A DNA stretch of 64,000 bases from Microbulbifer harenosus (GCF_005771435.1 NZ_VANI01000015.1:1-64000); one strand, 5' to 3'; counted from the stretch's first letter, positions 35,966 through 47,108 are shown. Numbers and translations: made by a program. Notes: generated by a model from the sequence alone, not told the origin.

Positions 35966-37120
35966 ATGCACTGTGAAATGACGAAAATTTGGCTGCTTGC
36001 GCTTTTGTTTGCGATTGTTAATGTGCCCAGAGTTTACGCCGAGGATGCACTGACATATCTCAACCGCAATGGAGTGGACCCGGAAAGTTACATCATCCAG
36101 AAATTTGATCGCAGCGATGTTGTCCTGCTGGCGGAAGATCACGCGGTGCAGAACAATCTGCTGTTCGTGCAAGGGCTGATTCCCAAGCTCTATGATGCCG
36201 GCGTTCGCAATCTCGGCATGGAGTTTGGGGCCTGGGAGGATCAGGAAACGCTCGATGCTCTGCTCTCTGCGCCGGCCTACGACCCGCAGGCGGCCCGTGA
36301 TTTGATGTACTCATACAATGTCGCCTGGCCTTATCGGGAATATCAGGATATGTACCGGGCCGCGTGGGCATTCAACAGAGGGCTACCGGAAGGCGCAGAA
36401 CCATTCAGGATCCTGAATCTCAGTTACCGGTATGACTGGCGCCACTTCGGTGTTGGTGACGCGAGAACCCCGGAGAATATGAATGCAGTCTTCGCGAAGG
36501 GGACGCCCGATATGTATAGGGCGGAGGTAATTGAAAGAGAAGTGCTTGAAAAGAACCAGAAAATACTCGTTCTTACCGGCACCGTTCACGCGTTCAGCAG
36601 ATTCGAGATGCCGGTGTTTAACTCCTGGAGTGACCATTTTTGTGATGTCGTAACGTGGACACTCGGCAATCGTTTGTTTCAAAAGTATCCGGATAGGGTG
36701 CTTTCTATCGCACTTCACCAGCCATTTCCCGCCAGGGCAAATAGCGGCAGGCGCCTGGTATCTCCAGCCAATGGAAAAATCGAACGGCTGATGCACGCGT
36801 TGGGAGGTGGCCCAATGGGCTTCGACCTGGACTCTCCGGTGGGTGCACTGACCGATAGCAGCAGTTATTCGATATGTGATGCGGGGTTTACCCTCAGGAA
36901 GCTGTTCGACGGCTATATCTATCTTGCGCCGCTTGCTGATCTTGAGGGGGCAACCGTAGACCCGGAATTCTTCACCGGACGAGATTGGAAGGATATCCGG
37001 CAACAGCTTCCCGATCCCGACTTCCGCGGGGAAACCGGATCACTCGATGCACTGAAAAAACATATCCACGATTATGTGAATCTGAAATGGAGATATGCTG
37101 ACGTGTTGTCGGAGCACTGA
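35966..37120 (+). CDS. Secreted EreA/ChaN-like protein
   Basis: The product has 384 residues with signal peptide KIWLLALLFAIVNVPRVYA. Motifs VVLLAEDHAVQNN (E57, D58, H59), LGMEFGAWED (E86) and LVLTGTVHAF match the erythromycin-esterase/ChaN haem-binding superfamily core. The start ATG follows the GH13 stop with no gap (TAGATG), so the two are almost certainly co-translated. The superfamily includes esterases, haem-binding proteins and peptidases; no function can be named. An ATG four codons in is an alternative start. Confidence 0.7.
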   Translation: MHCEMTKIWLLALLFAIVNVPRVYAEDALTYLNRNGVDPESYIIQKFDRSDVVLLAEDHAVQNNLLFVQGLIPKLYDAGVRNLGMEFGAWEDQETLDALLSAPAYDPQAARDLMYSYNVAWPYREYQDMYRAAWAFNRGLPEGAEPFRILNLSYRYDWRHFGVGDARTPENMNAVFAKGTPDMYRAEVIEREVLEKNQKILVLTGTVHAFSRFEMPVFNSWSDHFCDVVTWTLGNRLFQKYPDRVLSIALHQPFPARANSGRRLVSPANGKIERLMHALGGGPMGFDLDSPVGALTDSSSYSICDAGFTLRKLFDGYIYLAPLADLEGATVDPEFFTGRDWKDIRQQLPDPDFRGETGSLDALKKHIHDYVNLKWRYADVLSEH

Positions 37121-37207
37121 ACCGATAGCGCCAGCTTCAGAGACGAATTAAGCGCGCGGGATGCTGCTTTGGCGCGAGGGAGCCACGATTGATCACGGCG
37201 ATCGGGT

Positions 37208-37561
37208 TCAGAACGGTACCCGCTTCGAGTAGCTCGCTTTCTGCATGTCCCGCACTTCCACGGAAATTTCCGGCACTTCCGGTGCGGATTTGCACAGGCT
37301 GTTGAAAATGGCCGCGCTCAGCGCCTCTTTCTGCTCGGTGGTGCGGCCTTCCAGTATTCGCACTTCTGCATGGATAAACGAATTTCCACCACCTTCATCA
37401 TTGCCGAGCGCGAAATCCCGATAGGGTACGGCGCGCGTTTTTATCGCGCTGGCGTTGAAGAGCCCGGTGTCGCTCATGGCCCGCTGGCCATTTCTCACCA
37501 GGGTTGCGATGGAAATGGCCTCTTCCAGTTGCTGGGAGTATTCGATTACCAGATGGGGCAT
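37208..37561 (-). CDS. CHMI-family isomerase (5-carboxymethyl-2-hydroxymuconate isomerase-like)
   Basis: The 117-residue product begins MPHLVIEYS, with the N-terminal proline P2 that is the catalytic base of this tautomerase family, and has the VRILEGRTTEQKEAL segment. Classical CHMI acts in homoprotocatechuate degradation, but no other hpa gene is present. It follows folE by 22 bases on the same strand, so it is likely co-transcribed with GTP cyclohydrolase I, and its role may differ from the named one. Confidence 0.8.
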   Translation of the reverse strand: MPHLVIEYSQQLEEAISIATLVRNGQRAMSDTGLFNASAIKTRAVPYRDFALGNDEGGGNSFIHAEVRILEGRTTEQKEALSAAIFNSLCKSAPEVPEISVEVRDMQKASYSKRVPF

Positions 37562-37583
37562 CGCCGTGCTCTCCTCGCTGCGG

Positions 37584-38123
37584 TTATCGGATCAGGGACA
37601 AAAACTCGGTTCTGGTGGCCTGCTGGCTGCGGAAGGAGCCGAGCATGGCGGAGGTCTTCATCACCGAGTTCTGTTTTTCCACCCCGCGCATCATCATGCA
37701 CATGTGCTTCGCTTCAATGATCACACCAACACCGGCAGCGCCGGTGACACGCTGGATGGTTTCGGCAATTTCTACCGTTAGCTGTTCCTGGATCTGCAAG
37801 CGGCGGGCAAACATGTCTACAATGCGCGCCACCTTTGACAGGCCCAGCACCTTGCCGTCGGGAATGTAGGCGACATGCGCCTTGCCGATAAATGGCAGCA
37901 GGTGGTGCTCGCACAGGGAATAGAGTTCGATATCCTTGACCAGCACCATTTCGCTGCAGTCAGACGGGAAGAGCGCGTCATTGACGATTTCTTCCACCGT
38001 TTGCTGGTAGCCGCGGGTGAGGTACTGCATGGCCTTGGCGGCGCGCAGGGGGGTATCTTTCAGCCCCGGGCGCTCCGGGTTTTCGCCAATGGCTTCAATG
38101 ATGTGTGCGTAGTGTTCTTTCAT
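37584..38123 (-). CDS. folE: GTP cyclohydrolase I
   Basis: FolE converts GTP to 7,8-dihydroneopterin triphosphate, the first step of folate synthesis. The 179-residue product has the zinc ligands C71, H74 ([11 protein letters not shown]) and C142 (KHMCMMMRG), so it is the zinc-type FolE, not FolE2. Length is normal for the bacterial enzyme. It is followed by the CHMI-family gene in an apparent two-gene unit, and is divergent from prmB. Confidence 0.96.
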   Translation of the reverse strand: MKEHYAHIIEAIGENPERPGLKDTPLRAAKAMQYLTRGYQQTVEEIVNDALFPSDCSEMVLVKDIELYSLCEHHLLPFIGKAHVAYIPDGKVLGLSKVARIVDMFARRLQIQEQLTVEIAETIQRVTGAAGVGVIIEAKHMCMMMRGVEKQNSVMKTSAMLGSFRSQQATRTEFLSLIR

Positions 38124-38279
38124 CAGTATGCTTCCAACGTCTCGCCCACAGAGGTGCCGCGCCGTGTGGCTGCGGAGGGCCGATGTTCAGGGGCTCCAGA
38201 GGGTGCGCTACCCTAAGCCTTTGTGCTGCGGTAGTAAAGCGGCAAAAAACCAGGTGCCGGTAATTAAGGAATTTCGCCA

Positions 38280-39209
38280 ATGATAGAGAAACGTGAGTCC
38301 ACTTTGCAGGATTTGCACACAGTGCTGGACTACATCCGCTGGGGCACCAGCCGTTTTAATGAATCAAACCTTTGGTTCGGTCATGGAACCGACAATGCCT
38401 GGGACGAAGCTGTCTTGCTGGTCACTCACGCGCTGTACCTGCCGGTAGACAGCAAGCCGGACATTCTCGCCGCGCGCCTGACCATGGATGAGCGCAACCG
38501 GGTGATGGATATGCTGGAAAAACGCATCAACCAGCGCCTGCCGGCCCCCTATATCACCAATGAGGCATGGTTCTGTGACATGCCGTTTTATGTGGATGAG
38601 CGGGTGCTGGTGCCGCGTTCCCCCATCGGCGAGCTGATCCGCCAGCGCTTTGAGCCGTGGCTTGTCGAGGAGCCGCTGGCGATTCTGGATCTGTGCTGTG
38701 GCAGCGGCTGTATCGGTATCGCCTGTGCAGAGACTTTTCCGGATGCGCGGGTGGATGTCAGCGATATTTCCGCGGATGCCATTGAGGTGGCGCAAATCAA
38801 TATCAACCGTCACGATCTGAACGAGCAGGTGCGGGCGGTGCAGTCAGACCTGTTTGCCGGGCTCGCGGGCTGCAGCTACGACCTGATTGTCAGCAACCCA
38901 CCCTATGTGGATGCGCGGGATCTGGCGGAGATGCCTGCGGAATATCACGCCGAACCGGGGCTGGCACTGGGGTCCGGTGACGATGGCCTCGATTTCACCC
39001 GCCGCCTGCTGTTGGAAGCGCCGGATTATCTGCAGCCCGAGGGAATTCTGATTTGCGAGGTGGGAAACAGCTGGCTGGCGCTGGAGGAAGCGTATCCGCA
39101 GGTGCCGTTTGTGTGGCCCGAACTCGAGGATGGCGGTCATGGGGTCTTTATGCTGACCCGTGAAGACCTGCTGGCCTGTCGTCCGTTTTTTGAAAAGGGT
39201 GCCGGTTGA
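38280..39209 (+). CDS. prmB: 50S ribosomal protein L3 N5-glutamine methyltransferase
   Basis: PrmB methylates a glutamine of ribosomal protein L3. The 309-residue product has the SAM-binding ILDLCCGSGCIGIACA and the catalytic NPPY motif (IVSNPPYVDARD). The N-terminal region and length fit PrmB better than PrmC or HemK. It lies upstream of aroC, an arrangement seen in other gammaproteobacteria. Confidence 0.93.
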   Translation: MIEKRESTLQDLHTVLDYIRWGTSRFNESNLWFGHGTDNAWDEAVLLVTHALYLPVDSKPDILAARLTMDERNRVMDMLEKRINQRLPAPYITNEAWFCDMPFYVDERVLVPRSPIGELIRQRFEPWLVEEPLAILDLCCGSGCIGIACAETFPDARVDVSDISADAIEVAQININRHDLNEQVRAVQSDLFAGLAGCSYDLIVSNPPYVDARDLAEMPAEYHAEPGLALGSGDDGLDFTRRLLLEAPDYLQPEGILICEVGNSWLALEEAYPQVPFVWPELEDGGHGVFMLTREDLLACRPFFEKGAG

Positions 39210-39340
39210 TCGTTCAACCGGACTGCCGCGCCCGGAATCCTGCGAGCCTGCTGCGGCATATTCCTCTATAATGCGCGGCTTTCATCGACAAATATCGCTG
39301 AAAGAAATCGAATAATTCACTGGGGTAGGGAATTCCGGAT

Positions 39341-40441
39341 ATGTCGGGCAACACATTTGGCAAGCTGTTCTGTGTCACCACTTTTGGCGAGAGCCACGGC
39401 CCGGCGCTGGGCTGCATCGTCGACGGTTGCCCGCCCGGGCTGGAAATCTCCGCGGAGGAAATCCAGCTGGAGCTGGACCGCCGCAAGCCGGGTACTTCCC
39501 GCTACACCACCCAGCGTCGCGAGGCGGATGAAGTCAAAATCCTTTCCGGTGTGTTTGAGGGCAAGACCACCGGTACGCCCATCGGTCTGCTGATCGAGAA
39601 CACCGACCAGCGCTCCAAGGATTACGCGAATATCGCCGAGCAGATCCGCCCGGCCCATGCCGATTACACCTACTGGGCCAAGTACGGCCTGCGGGATTAT
39701 CGCGGCGGTGGCCGCTCGTCGGCGCGCGAGACGGCCATGCGCGTTGCGGCCGGCGCTATTGCCAAAAAGTGGCTGAAGCAGCAGTTCGGGATCGAGGTTC
39801 GCGGCTATCTGTCGCAGCTCGGTCCGATCAAGGTGGAGACGCTCGACTGGTCCCAGGTCGATCAGAACCCCTTCTTCTGCCCGGATGAAAGCAAGGTGCC
39901 GGAGATGGAGGCGTATATGCAGGCCCTGATCAAGGAGGGCAACTCCATCGGTGCGCGTATCTCCGTACACGCCAGTGGTGTCCCCGCTGGTCTCGGCGAG
40001 CCGATTTTCGACCGCCTGGATGCGGATCTTGCCCATGCGCTGATGAGCATTAACGCGGTAAAAGGCGTGGAGATCGGTGCGGGCTTCGCGTCGGTGGAGC
40101 AGAAGGGCACCGAACACCGGGATGAGATTACCGCAGATGGCTTCCAGTCCAACAATGCCGGTGGAATTTTGGGTGGTATCTCCAGCGGCCAGGAGATCAT
40201 TGCGCATATCGCGCTGAAGCCCACGTCCAGCCTGCGTATTCCCGGTAAAAGCCTGGATATCAACGGCAACCCGATTGAAGTGGTCACCACCGGCCGCCAC
40301 GATCCCTGTGTCGGCATCCGCGCAACGCCGATTGCCGAGGCGATGATGGCGATCGTGCTGATGGATCATGTGCTGCGCCAGCGGGGGCAGAATGGGGATG
40401 TGGAATTTGGTCTGAAGATTCCGGCGGGTGAGCCAGCCTGA
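39341..40441 (+). CDS. aroC: Chorismate synthase
   Basis: AroC makes chorismate from 5-enolpyruvylshikimate-3-phosphate using reduced FMN. The 366-residue product has the signatures [28 protein letters not shown] and [22 protein letters not shown] hexamer at 39267-39272 is a likely -10. It is closed by the symmetric terminator at 40465-40500, shared with the convergent outer-membrane protein gene. Confidence 0.98.
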   Translation: MSGNTFGKLFCVTTFGESHGPALGCIVDGCPPGLEISAEEIQLELDRRKPGTSRYTTQRREADEVKILSGVFEGKTTGTPIGLLIENTDQRSKDYANIAEQIRPAHADYTYWAKYGLRDYRGGGRSSARETAMRVAAGAIAKKWLKQQFGIEVRGYLSQLGPIKVETLDWSQVDQNPFFCPDESKVPEMEAYMQALIKEGNSIGARISVHASGVPAGLGEPIFDRLDADLAHALMSINAVKGVEIGAGFASVEQKGTEHRDEITADGFQSNNAGGILGGISSGQEIIAHIALKPTSSLRIPGKSLDINGNPIEVVTTGRHDPCVGIRATPIAEAMMAIVLMDHVLRQRGQNGDVEFGLKIPAGEPA

Positions 40442-40464
40442 TTTCCGGCCAGGCCGGTAGATAC

Positions 40465-40500
40465 AAAAAAGGCGGAGCGTTTGCGCGCTCCGCCTTTTTT
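40465..40500. terminator. Bidirectional terminator between aroC and the outer-membrane protein gene
   Basis: GGCGGAGCG-TTTGCG-CGCTCCGCC is flanked by A6 on the left and T6 on the right, serving both convergent genes. Confidence 0.93.
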
Positions 40501-40519
40501 ATTGACTGCCGCCTGAGAA

Positions 40520-41305
40520 TCAGAGGTGCAGGTTCAGGCCCAGGTAGGGGCCCTTGATTTCCAGATCGCTCTGCAATGCATCCAGTTCTTTCACATCCAG
40601 GGTCATGGAGCGGTAACCGGCCTCAATGGCAAAGTCCAGCGCGGGTACGAAGTCCCAGCGGATTTTGGCGGTGAGGTCGGTGTGACGGTCACCTTTGTAG
40701 CTGGTGCCATTGCCCTGAGCGATGATGGACCAGCCGGTGAAGGGCAGATCGAAGCGGGCTACGCCGTAGACCATGGGCAGAACGCCGGAGAGTTCGATGG
40801 TTTCAGATTGCGTATCGCCGCAGGGGGTTGAGGGAACAGTGGGAATGCATACGATCCCGCCCTGACCGGTCGCGTTAAATTCACCATCATACATGCGGGC
40901 GGTTAAGCCCAAATCCAAATTCACCCAGTTGTCGAGAATCTCATAGTACAGGGTGGCGTCGGTGTGAGTCAGGCTCATGTTCGCACTCACGGTGGAATAC
41001 GCTCGGAACGTCTCATCGTCGAAGGTAACTTCGTCAGTGATCTCTGTAGAGCCATTGGTTTCAATCTTGCTGTGTGCCAACAGGATGTTCGGGATCAGCG
41101 GGATCGGGTGTTCCAGTGCAGCCTGAATAAAGGTGACGTTATCTTCGGCGAGGGCAAACTCGTCCACATTGAAATTGTCGACACCGATCTTGCCGCTGTA
41201 GGCGGGTTTCCACGCGCCCAGAGTCGCATCAAAACCGAGAATGGTGTCGGCGCTGGCACCGGCGGAGGCCAGGGCGGCGCAGAAGGCCAGGGTTATTTTT
41301 TTCAT
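40520..41305 (-). CDS. Outer-membrane beta-barrel protein (TIGR04219-like)
   Basis: The product has 261 residues with signal peptide MKKITLAFCAALASAGASA. The mature protein begins DTILGFDATLGAWKP and consists of alternating beta-strands ending in the aromatic-rich LGLNLHL, typical of a small outer-membrane barrel. It resembles TIGR04219-type proteins of marine gammaproteobacteria. The start at 41305 has GGAG upstream; a start five codons earlier is possible. Function is unknown; porin-like or lipid-transport roles are guesses. Confidence 0.8.
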   Translation of the reverse strand: MKKITLAFCAALASAGASADTILGFDATLGAWKPAYSGKIGVDNFNVDEFALAEDNVTFIQAALEHPIPLIPNILLAHSKIETNGSTEITDEVTFDDETFRAYSTVSANMSLTHTDATLYYEILDNWVNLDLGLTARMYDGEFNATGQGGIVCIPTVPSTPCGDTQSETIELSGVLPMVYGVARFDLPFTGWSIIAQGNGTSYKGDRHTDLTAKIRWDFVPALDFAIEAGYRSMTLDVKELDALQSDLEIKGPYLGLNLHL

Positions 41306-41423
41306 TGGAGTCTCTCCCATTGGATTTTGCGACGCATTCTACCGGGTTTACATGAAGTTTCCCTGACCAGTTGGCGATTTTGAGATTTTTTTACTCTGCA
41401 TCTGACTGGTCCTTACACCTCGG

Positions 41424-42302
41424 TCAGAGCCCCCGCGCCTCCTTGAACAGCAGCTGCTGCAGCGCGTTGGCGGCGTTGCTGAGGGTGCGGTTGCGGTGGT
41501 AGATGATGCCGAGGTTGCGCACGATGCTCAGTTGCGGCATGGGCAGCTCGGCGAGGGTCTCGTCCACCAGGGTTTTCGGCAGTACGCTCCAGCCGAGGCC
41601 GACGCCCGCCATCATCTTGATGGTCTCGAGGAAGTTGGTGGCGAGTTTGGCGGTGAGCTTGAGGCCGTGGGCGTCGAACTCGCGCTTGATCAGTCGCCCG
41701 GTATAGGTGTTCATGTCCGGCAGGATGGCCGGGTACTGGGCGAGAGCCGGCAGGTCGAGTTCGGGCATCTGCGCCAGCGGATGATCCGGGGCGGCCACCA
41801 CGACACAGGGGTCGGGCCATATGATCTGGGCGTTGAGGCTGGGGTAGTCCTTTAGTGCAAGGGTGACCACGGCCAGTTCGTATTCGCCAGCCATCAGGGC
41901 CTCGTAGGCCTGCTCGGAGTCGAGGAAGTCGATATCCAGGGCGACGTCCGGGTAGCGGGTGCTGAAATCCTTCAATACCGGCGGCAGATGGTGCAGACCC
42001 ACGTGGTGACTGGTGGCAATGCGCAGGCTGCCGCCGATGGTTTCGCCGAGGCTCCTGAGTTCCCGCTCCGCGTCGCTCACTTCGTTGAGAATATGGCGGG
42101 CGCGCGGCAGCAGGGCGCGGCCGGCGTTGGTGAGCTGGAGTTTGCGGCCGATGCGGTCGAACAGGGGGGCGCCCAGTTGCTGCTCAAGGGAGGCGAGGCG
42201 CTTGCTCACCGCGGGCTGGGTGAGGTGCAGCTGCTCCGCGGCTTCCGACACGGAGCCCTGTTCGGCGATGGCGAGGAAGGCTCTAAGCCACTGAATTTCC
42301 AT
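41424..42302 (-). CDS. LysR-type transcriptional regulator divergent from leuCDB
   Basis: The product has 292 residues. The N-terminal winged helix ([20 protein letters not shown], then [17 protein letters not shown]) is followed by the LysR effector domain. It is transcribed away from leuC with 120 bases between the two starts, the classical LysR arrangement, so it probably controls leuCDB, perhaps with a leucine-pathway intermediate as effector. That regulation is inferred from position. Confidence 0.92.
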   Translation of the reverse strand: MEIQWLRAFLAIAEQGSVSEAAEQLHLTQPAVSKRLASLEQQLGAPLFDRIGRKLQLTNAGRALLPRARHILNEVSDAERELRSLGETIGGSLRIATSHHVGLHHLPPVLKDFSTRYPDVALDIDFLDSEQAYEALMAGEYELAVVTLALKDYPSLNAQIIWPDPCVVVAAPDHPLAQMPELDLPALAQYPAILPDMNTYTGRLIKREFDAHGLKLTAKLATNFLETIKMMAGVGLGWSVLPKTLVDETLAELPMPQLSIVRNLGIIYHRNRTLSNAANALQQLLFKEARGL

Positions 42303-42422
42303 GGTATTTGCCTACCTTGTTGGCGTATTCCAAAAACGAATGCGCCATATAATAAATATAAATTGATGTTATTCAATGCCCCCCCTAGACTCCCGCATGT
42401 TATCCATAGAGGAGATGGGGCT
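42303..42422 (+). promoter_or_regulatory. Divergent LysR-leuC control region
   Basis: This is the only strongly AT-rich gap nearby. TATAAT at 42348-42353 could be a -10 for leuC, and ATAATAAATATAAATTGATG around 42350 to 42369 contains imperfect dyad symmetry with an A/T-rich centre, as in LysR binding regions. No clean -35 was found. Confidence 0.4.
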
Positions 42423-43868
42423 ATGGGCCACCCTGAAAATAAGAAGCAGACGCTCTACGACAAGCTCTGGCAAGACCACCTTGTCAAAAGCCGCGACGAC
42501 GGCACCGCACTGATTTACATCGACCGTCACCTGATTCACGAGGTGACCTCACCACAGGCATTCGAAGGCCTGCGCCTGGCGGGCCGCAAGCCCTGGCGCA
42601 CGGATTCCGTGGTGGCCACCCCGGACCACAACGTGCCGTCCGACGCTGCAGAGCGCGCCGGAGGTATCGAAGGTATCCAGGACGAAGTGTCCCGTATCCA
42701 GGTCAAGACCCTGGACGAGAACTGCAAGGATTTCGGCATCGTCGAGTTCGGTATCAACGATCCCGGTCAGGGCATTGTGCACGTGATCGGCCCTGAGACC
42801 GGCGTGACCCTGCCGGGTATGACCGTGGTGTGTGGCGATTCCCATACCTCTACCCACGGCGCGCTGGGCGCACTGGCCCACGGTATCGGCACCTCCGAGG
42901 TGGAGCACGTGATGGCCACCCAGTGCCTGATCCAGAAAAAGATGAAGAACATGCTGGTGCGTGTGGACGGTGAACTCGGTCCGGGCGTGACCGCGAAAGA
43001 CGTGGTACTGGCAATCATCGGCAAGATCGGCACCGCCGGCGGCACCGGTTATGCCATCGAGTTCGGTGGTTCCGCGATCCGCTCTATGTCCATGGAAGGT
43101 CGCATGACCATCTGCAACATGGCCATCGAGGGCGGTGCCCGTGCCGGCATGGTGGCGGTGGACCAGATCACCCTGGACTACGTGAAAGGCAAACCCTACG
43201 CGCCCAAGGGCGAGCAGTGGGATCGCGCGGTGGAAAACTGGAGCCGGTTGCATTCGGACGACGGCGCACACTTCGATGCGATCGTCGAGCTGAAAGCCGA
43301 AGAGATTGAGCCGCAGGTGAGCTGGGGTACGTCACCAGAGATGGTGGTGCCGGTAAACGCTGTAGTGCCCAATCCTGCGGACGAGAGCGATGCCACCAAA
43401 AAAGCCGGTATCGAGCGCGCGCTGGAATACATGGGACTGAGCGCTGGCCAGAAGATTACCGACATCAATCTGGACCGCGTATTTATCGGCTCCTGCACCA
43501 ACTCCCGTATCGAGGACCTGCGCGCGGCGGCGGAAGTGGCCAAGGGTCACAAGAAAGCCGACAGCGTGAAGCAGGTACTGGTGGTGCCCGGTTCCCAGTC
43601 TGTGAAAGCGCAGGCAGAGAAAGAAGGGCTCGACAAGGTATTTATCGAGGCGGGCTTCGAGTGGCGCGAGCCCTCCTGCTCCATGTGTCTGGCGATGAAT
43701 GCGGACAAACTCGGCGCCGGTGAGCACTGTGCCTCCACGTCCAACCGCAACTTTGAAGGCCGTCAGGGTTACGGCGGCCGCACCCATCTGGTGAGCCCGA
43801 GTATGGCGGCGGCGGCGGCGATTGCCGGTCATTTTGTGGATGTGCGTGAATTTGGGGGGGTGAAATGA
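42423..43868 (+). CDS. leuC: 3-isopropylmalate dehydratase large subunit
   Basis: LeuC with LeuD isomerises isopropylmalate in leucine biosynthesis and carries a [4Fe-4S] cluster. The product has 481 residues from the ATG at 42423, with AGGAG upstream; the open frame reaches 41988, but that part overlaps the LysR gene. Cluster cysteines occur in [17 protein letters not shown] and SCSMCLAMN. It overlaps leuD by four bases (ATGA). Confidence 0.97.
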   Translation: MGHPENKKQTLYDKLWQDHLVKSRDDGTALIYIDRHLIHEVTSPQAFEGLRLAGRKPWRTDSVVATPDHNVPSDAAERAGGIEGIQDEVSRIQVKTLDENCKDFGIVEFGINDPGQGIVHVIGPETGVTLPGMTVVCGDSHTSTHGALGALAHGIGTSEVEHVMATQCLIQKKMKNMLVRVDGELGPGVTAKDVVLAIIGKIGTAGGTGYAIEFGGSAIRSMSMEGRMTICNMAIEGGARAGMVAVDQITLDYVKGKPYAPKGEQWDRAVENWSRLHSDDGAHFDAIVELKAEEIEPQVSWGTSPEMVVPVNAVVPNPADESDATKKAGIERALEYMGLSAGQKITDINLDRVFIGSCTNSRIEDLRAAAEVAKGHKKADSVKQVLVVPGSQSVKAQAEKEGLDKVFIEAGFEWREPSCSMCLAMNADKLGAGEHCASTSNRNFEGRQGYGGRTHLVSPSMAAAAAIAGHFVDVREFGGVK

Positions 43869-44512
43869 AAGCGTTTACTCAGGTAACCGGCGTTGTCGCG
43901 CCGATGGACCGCGCCAATGTGGACACGGATCTGATCATTCCCAAGCAGTTCCTGAAATCCATCAAGCGCACCGGCTTCGGCCCGAACCTGTTCGACGAGC
44001 TGCGCTACCTTGATGAGGGGCAGCCCGGTCAGGATTGCAGTCAGCGTCCGCTGAACCCGGATTTTCCGCTGAATTTTCCGCGCTACAAAGGTGCCTCCAT
44101 TCTGCTGGCGCGCAAGAATTTCGGCTGCGGTTCCAGCCGTGAGCACGCGCCCTGGGCGCTGGACGATTACGGCTTCCGCGCGGTGATTGCGCCGAGTTTT
44201 GCGGATATTTTCTTCAACAACTGTTTCAAGAACGGCCTGTTGCCGATCGTTGTTGACGAAGACACCGTCGAGCAATTGTTCCAGGAGATGTACGCGGACG
44301 AGGGCTACCAGCTGACCATCGATCTGGAGAAACAGCAGATTATCAAACCTGACGGTGAAACCATTGCGTTTGAGGTGGACGAGTTCCGCAAACACTGCCT
44401 GCTGAACGGCCTTGATGATATCGGTCTCACTCTCGAGGATGCGGACGATATTCGCGCGTACGAAGCCAAACGCCGCGAACAGGCGCCCTGGTTGTTTGAC
44501 GCGGTGAAGTGA
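43865..44512 (+). CDS. leuD: 3-isopropylmalate dehydratase small subunit
   Basis: The product has 215 residues, with the small-subunit signatures [17 protein letters not shown] and [14 protein letters not shown]. It overlaps leuC and precedes leuB by 36 bases, so the three are one operon. Confidence 0.97.
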   Translation: MKAFTQVTGVVAPMDRANVDTDLIIPKQFLKSIKRTGFGPNLFDELRYLDEGQPGQDCSQRPLNPDFPLNFPRYKGASILLARKNFGCGSSREHAPWALDDYGFRAVIAPSFADIFFNNCFKNGLLPIVVDEDTVEQLFQEMYADEGYQLTIDLEKQQIIKPDGETIAFEVDEFRKHCLLNGLDDIGLTLEDADDIRAYEAKRREQAPWLFDAVK

Positions 44513-44548
44513 TCGCGCAAAGGAATAAAAGGAATACAGGAAACGCTG

Positions 44549-45622
44549 ATGAGCAAGAAAATCATGATCCTTCCGGGCGACGGTATCGGCCCGGAAATTG
44601 TCGAGCAGGCAGTTGCGGTGCTGAAAACCGCCGATGAAAAGTTTGGCCTGGGCCTCGAATTTAGCGAAGGCCTGATCGGCGGTGCGTCTATCGACGCCCA
44701 CGGTGAACCGCTGACCGATGCCGAGCTGAAAAAGGCCGGCGAGTGCGATGCAGTGCTGCTGGGTGCGGTGGGTGGTCCCAAGTGGGACAAGCTCGACCGC
44801 GCCATCCGCCCGGAAAAAGGCCTGCTGAAAATCCGCAGCGGGCTCGGCCTCTACGCCAACCTGCGCCCGGCCATTCTGTATCCGCAGCTGGCCGATGCTT
44901 CCTCGCTGAAACCGGAAGTGGTTTCCGGTCTCGACATCCTGATCGTGCGCGAACTTACCGGCGGTATTTATTTCGGTGAGCCGCGTGGTATTCGCACGCT
45001 GGAAAACGGCGAAAAGCAGGGCTTCAATACTTACGTATATAAAGAGTCCGAAATTGAGCGCATCGCCCGCACCGCGTTTGAAGCCGCGCAGAAGCGCGGC
45101 GGCAAGCTGTGTTCCGTGGACAAGGCCAACGTGCTGGAAGTCACCGTGCTGTGGCGCGAGGTACTGGATCGCCTGGCACCGGAATATCCGGATGTGGAGC
45201 TTTCGCATATGTACGTGGACAACGCGGCGATGCAGCTGGTGCGCGCGCCCAAACAGTTCGACGTGATGGTGACCGGCAATATGTTCGGCGACATCCTGTC
45301 CGACGCCGCCGCCATGCTCACCGGCTCTATCGGCATGTTGCCTTCCGCGTCGCTGAACGAAAGCGGCTTCGGTCTGTACGAACCCTGCCACGGCAGTGCG
45401 CCGGACATCGCCGGGCAGGGTATTGCCAACCCGCTCGCTACCATTCTTTCTGCGGCAATGATGCTGCGTTACTCGCTGGATATGGGCGACGTTGCAGATG
45501 CGATCGAGGCGGCGGTGAGCAAGGTGCTGGATCAGGGGCTGCGCACCGCCGACATCTACACCGAAGGCTGCAAAAAAGTCTCCACCGCCGAAATGGGTGC
45601 CGCCGTCGTCGCCGCTCTCTGA
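44549..45622 (+). CDS. leuB: 3-isopropylmalate dehydrogenase
   Basis: LeuB oxidises and decarboxylates isopropylmalate with NAD. The 357-residue product has the [15 protein letters not shown] start, the substrate-binding arginines in the [16 protein letters not shown] loop, and [17 protein letters not shown]. It ends the leuCDB unit; asd follows after 94 bases. Confidence 0.97.
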   Translation: MSKKIMILPGDGIGPEIVEQAVAVLKTADEKFGLGLEFSEGLIGGASIDAHGEPLTDAELKKAGECDAVLLGAVGGPKWDKLDRAIRPEKGLLKIRSGLGLYANLRPAILYPQLADASSLKPEVVSGLDILIVRELTGGIYFGEPRGIRTLENGEKQGFNTYVYKESEIERIARTAFEAAQKRGGKLCSVDKANVLEVTVLWREVLDRLAPEYPDVELSHMYVDNAAMQLVRAPKQFDVMVTGNMFGDILSDAAAMLTGSIGMLPSASLNESGFGLYEPCHGSAPDIAGQGIANPLATILSAAMMLRYSLDMGDVADAIEAAVSKVLDQGLRTADIYTEGCKKVSTAEMGAAVVAAL

Positions 45623-45716
45623 CAGGCCTCATTAATTACGTCATCCCGGTCTCTTTATTCATGCGGCGCGGCCGCTCCGGGATCCAGTAAACAAACAGAT
45701 TCAACAGGGTAAAGAA

Positions 45717-46832
45717 ATGAACAAAGTAGGATTCGTAGGCTGGCGCGGTATGGTCGGCTCCGTTTTGATGGGCCGCATGCTGGAAGAAAACGACTTCGCG
45801 CACATCGCCGAGCCGGTATTTTTCTCCACCTCCAATGCCGGCGGCGCTGCGCCGGATATCGGCAAGGAAGTTGCGCCGTTAAAAGACGCCTACGATCTGG
45901 AAGCGCTGGCGGAGCTGGATGCGATCATCAGCTGCCAGGGCGGTGACTACACCAAGGAAGTCTTCGGTAAATTGCGTGAAAGTGGCTGGAACGGTTACTG
46001 GATCGACGCCGCCTCCAGTCTGCGCATGGCGGACGACGCCATCATTGTACTGGACCCGGTGAACCGCGATGTCATCGACCGCGGCATCGAGTCCGGCGTG
46101 AAAAACTACGTCGGTGGCAACTGCACCGTCAGCCTGATGCTGATGGGCCTGGGCGGCCTGTTCAAGGCGGGCCTGGTGGAGTGGGTCAGCTCCATGACGT
46201 ATCAGGCGGCCAGCGGCGCCGGCGCCAAGAACATGCGCGAGCTGATTTCCCAGATGGGTGCGATCCGCGACGGCGTGGCCGCGGAACTGGCGGACCCCGC
46301 CAGCGCGATTCTGGATATCGACCGCAAGGTGGTGGAAACCATGCGCGGCGGTGACTTCCCCACCGCGGAGTTCGGTGCACCGCTCGCCGGCAGTCTGCTG
46401 CCGTGGATCGACACCCAGCTGGAAAATGGCCAGAGCCGCGAGGAATGGAAGGCGCAGGTGGAGGCCAACAAGATTCTCGGCACCAGCGCTACTGTGCCGG
46501 TGGACGGTACCTGTGTACGCATTGGCGCCATGCGCTGCCACAGCCAGGCGTTTACCGTGAAGCTGAAAAAAGATGTGCCGCTGGCAGAAATCGAACAGTT
46601 GATCGCCTCTGCCAACGACTGGGTCAAAGTCGTGCCGAACGACCGCGCCATCACCGTGAAAGAGCTGACTCCCACCGCGGTAACCGGCAAGCTGGATATT
46701 CCGGTGGGCCGCCTGCGCAAGCTGAGCATGGGGGGGGAGTACCTGAACGCATTCACCGTAGGTGATCAGCTGCTGTGGGGCGCCGCCGAACCGCTGCGTC
46801 GTGTACTGCTGATCCTGCTCGGCAAGCTGTAA
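45717..46832 (+). CDS. asd: Aspartate-semialdehyde dehydrogenase
   Basis: Asd makes aspartate semialdehyde for lysine, threonine, methionine and diaminopimelate. The 371-residue product has the NADP-binding [16 protein letters not shown] and catalytic C136 ([10 protein letters not shown]), close to E. coli C135. It lies between leuB and the Asd-like usg gene, as in pseudomonads. Confidence 0.97.
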   Translation: MNKVGFVGWRGMVGSVLMGRMLEENDFAHIAEPVFFSTSNAGGAAPDIGKEVAPLKDAYDLEALAELDAIISCQGGDYTKEVFGKLRESGWNGYWIDAASSLRMADDAIIVLDPVNRDVIDRGIESGVKNYVGGNCTVSLMLMGLGGLFKAGLVEWVSSMTYQAASGAGAKNMRELISQMGAIRDGVAAELADPASAILDIDRKVVETMRGGDFPTAEFGAPLAGSLLPWIDTQLENGQSREEWKAQVEANKILGTSATVPVDGTCVRIGAMRCHSQAFTVKLKKDVPLAEIEQLIASANDWVKVVPNDRAITVKELTPTAVTGKLDIPVGRLRKLSMGGEYLNAFTVGDQLLWGAAEPLRRVLLILLGKL

Positions 46833-47108
46833 GTCACCTTAAAAATCTACTGCGCGTGCGTCTGGCGGCACCCGGCGGTGCTCAGAATGCTCATGTATTA
46901 CTCATACATTCCGCTTCTTGCGCTCCGGCGGGTACCACCAGACACCCGCTCGCGACGATTTTAAAGGCGCCTTGAGACTTTATAGCGCGCAATTCGCTGC
47001 CCCTGGCTGGGGGCGGCTTCCCTCCGTCCGCGTCACGCGTATAATCCCCGCATTTTTCACGCTGCTGAATTTATCGCCGAACTGGCGTAAAAGCAGACGA
47101 ACCACCCA

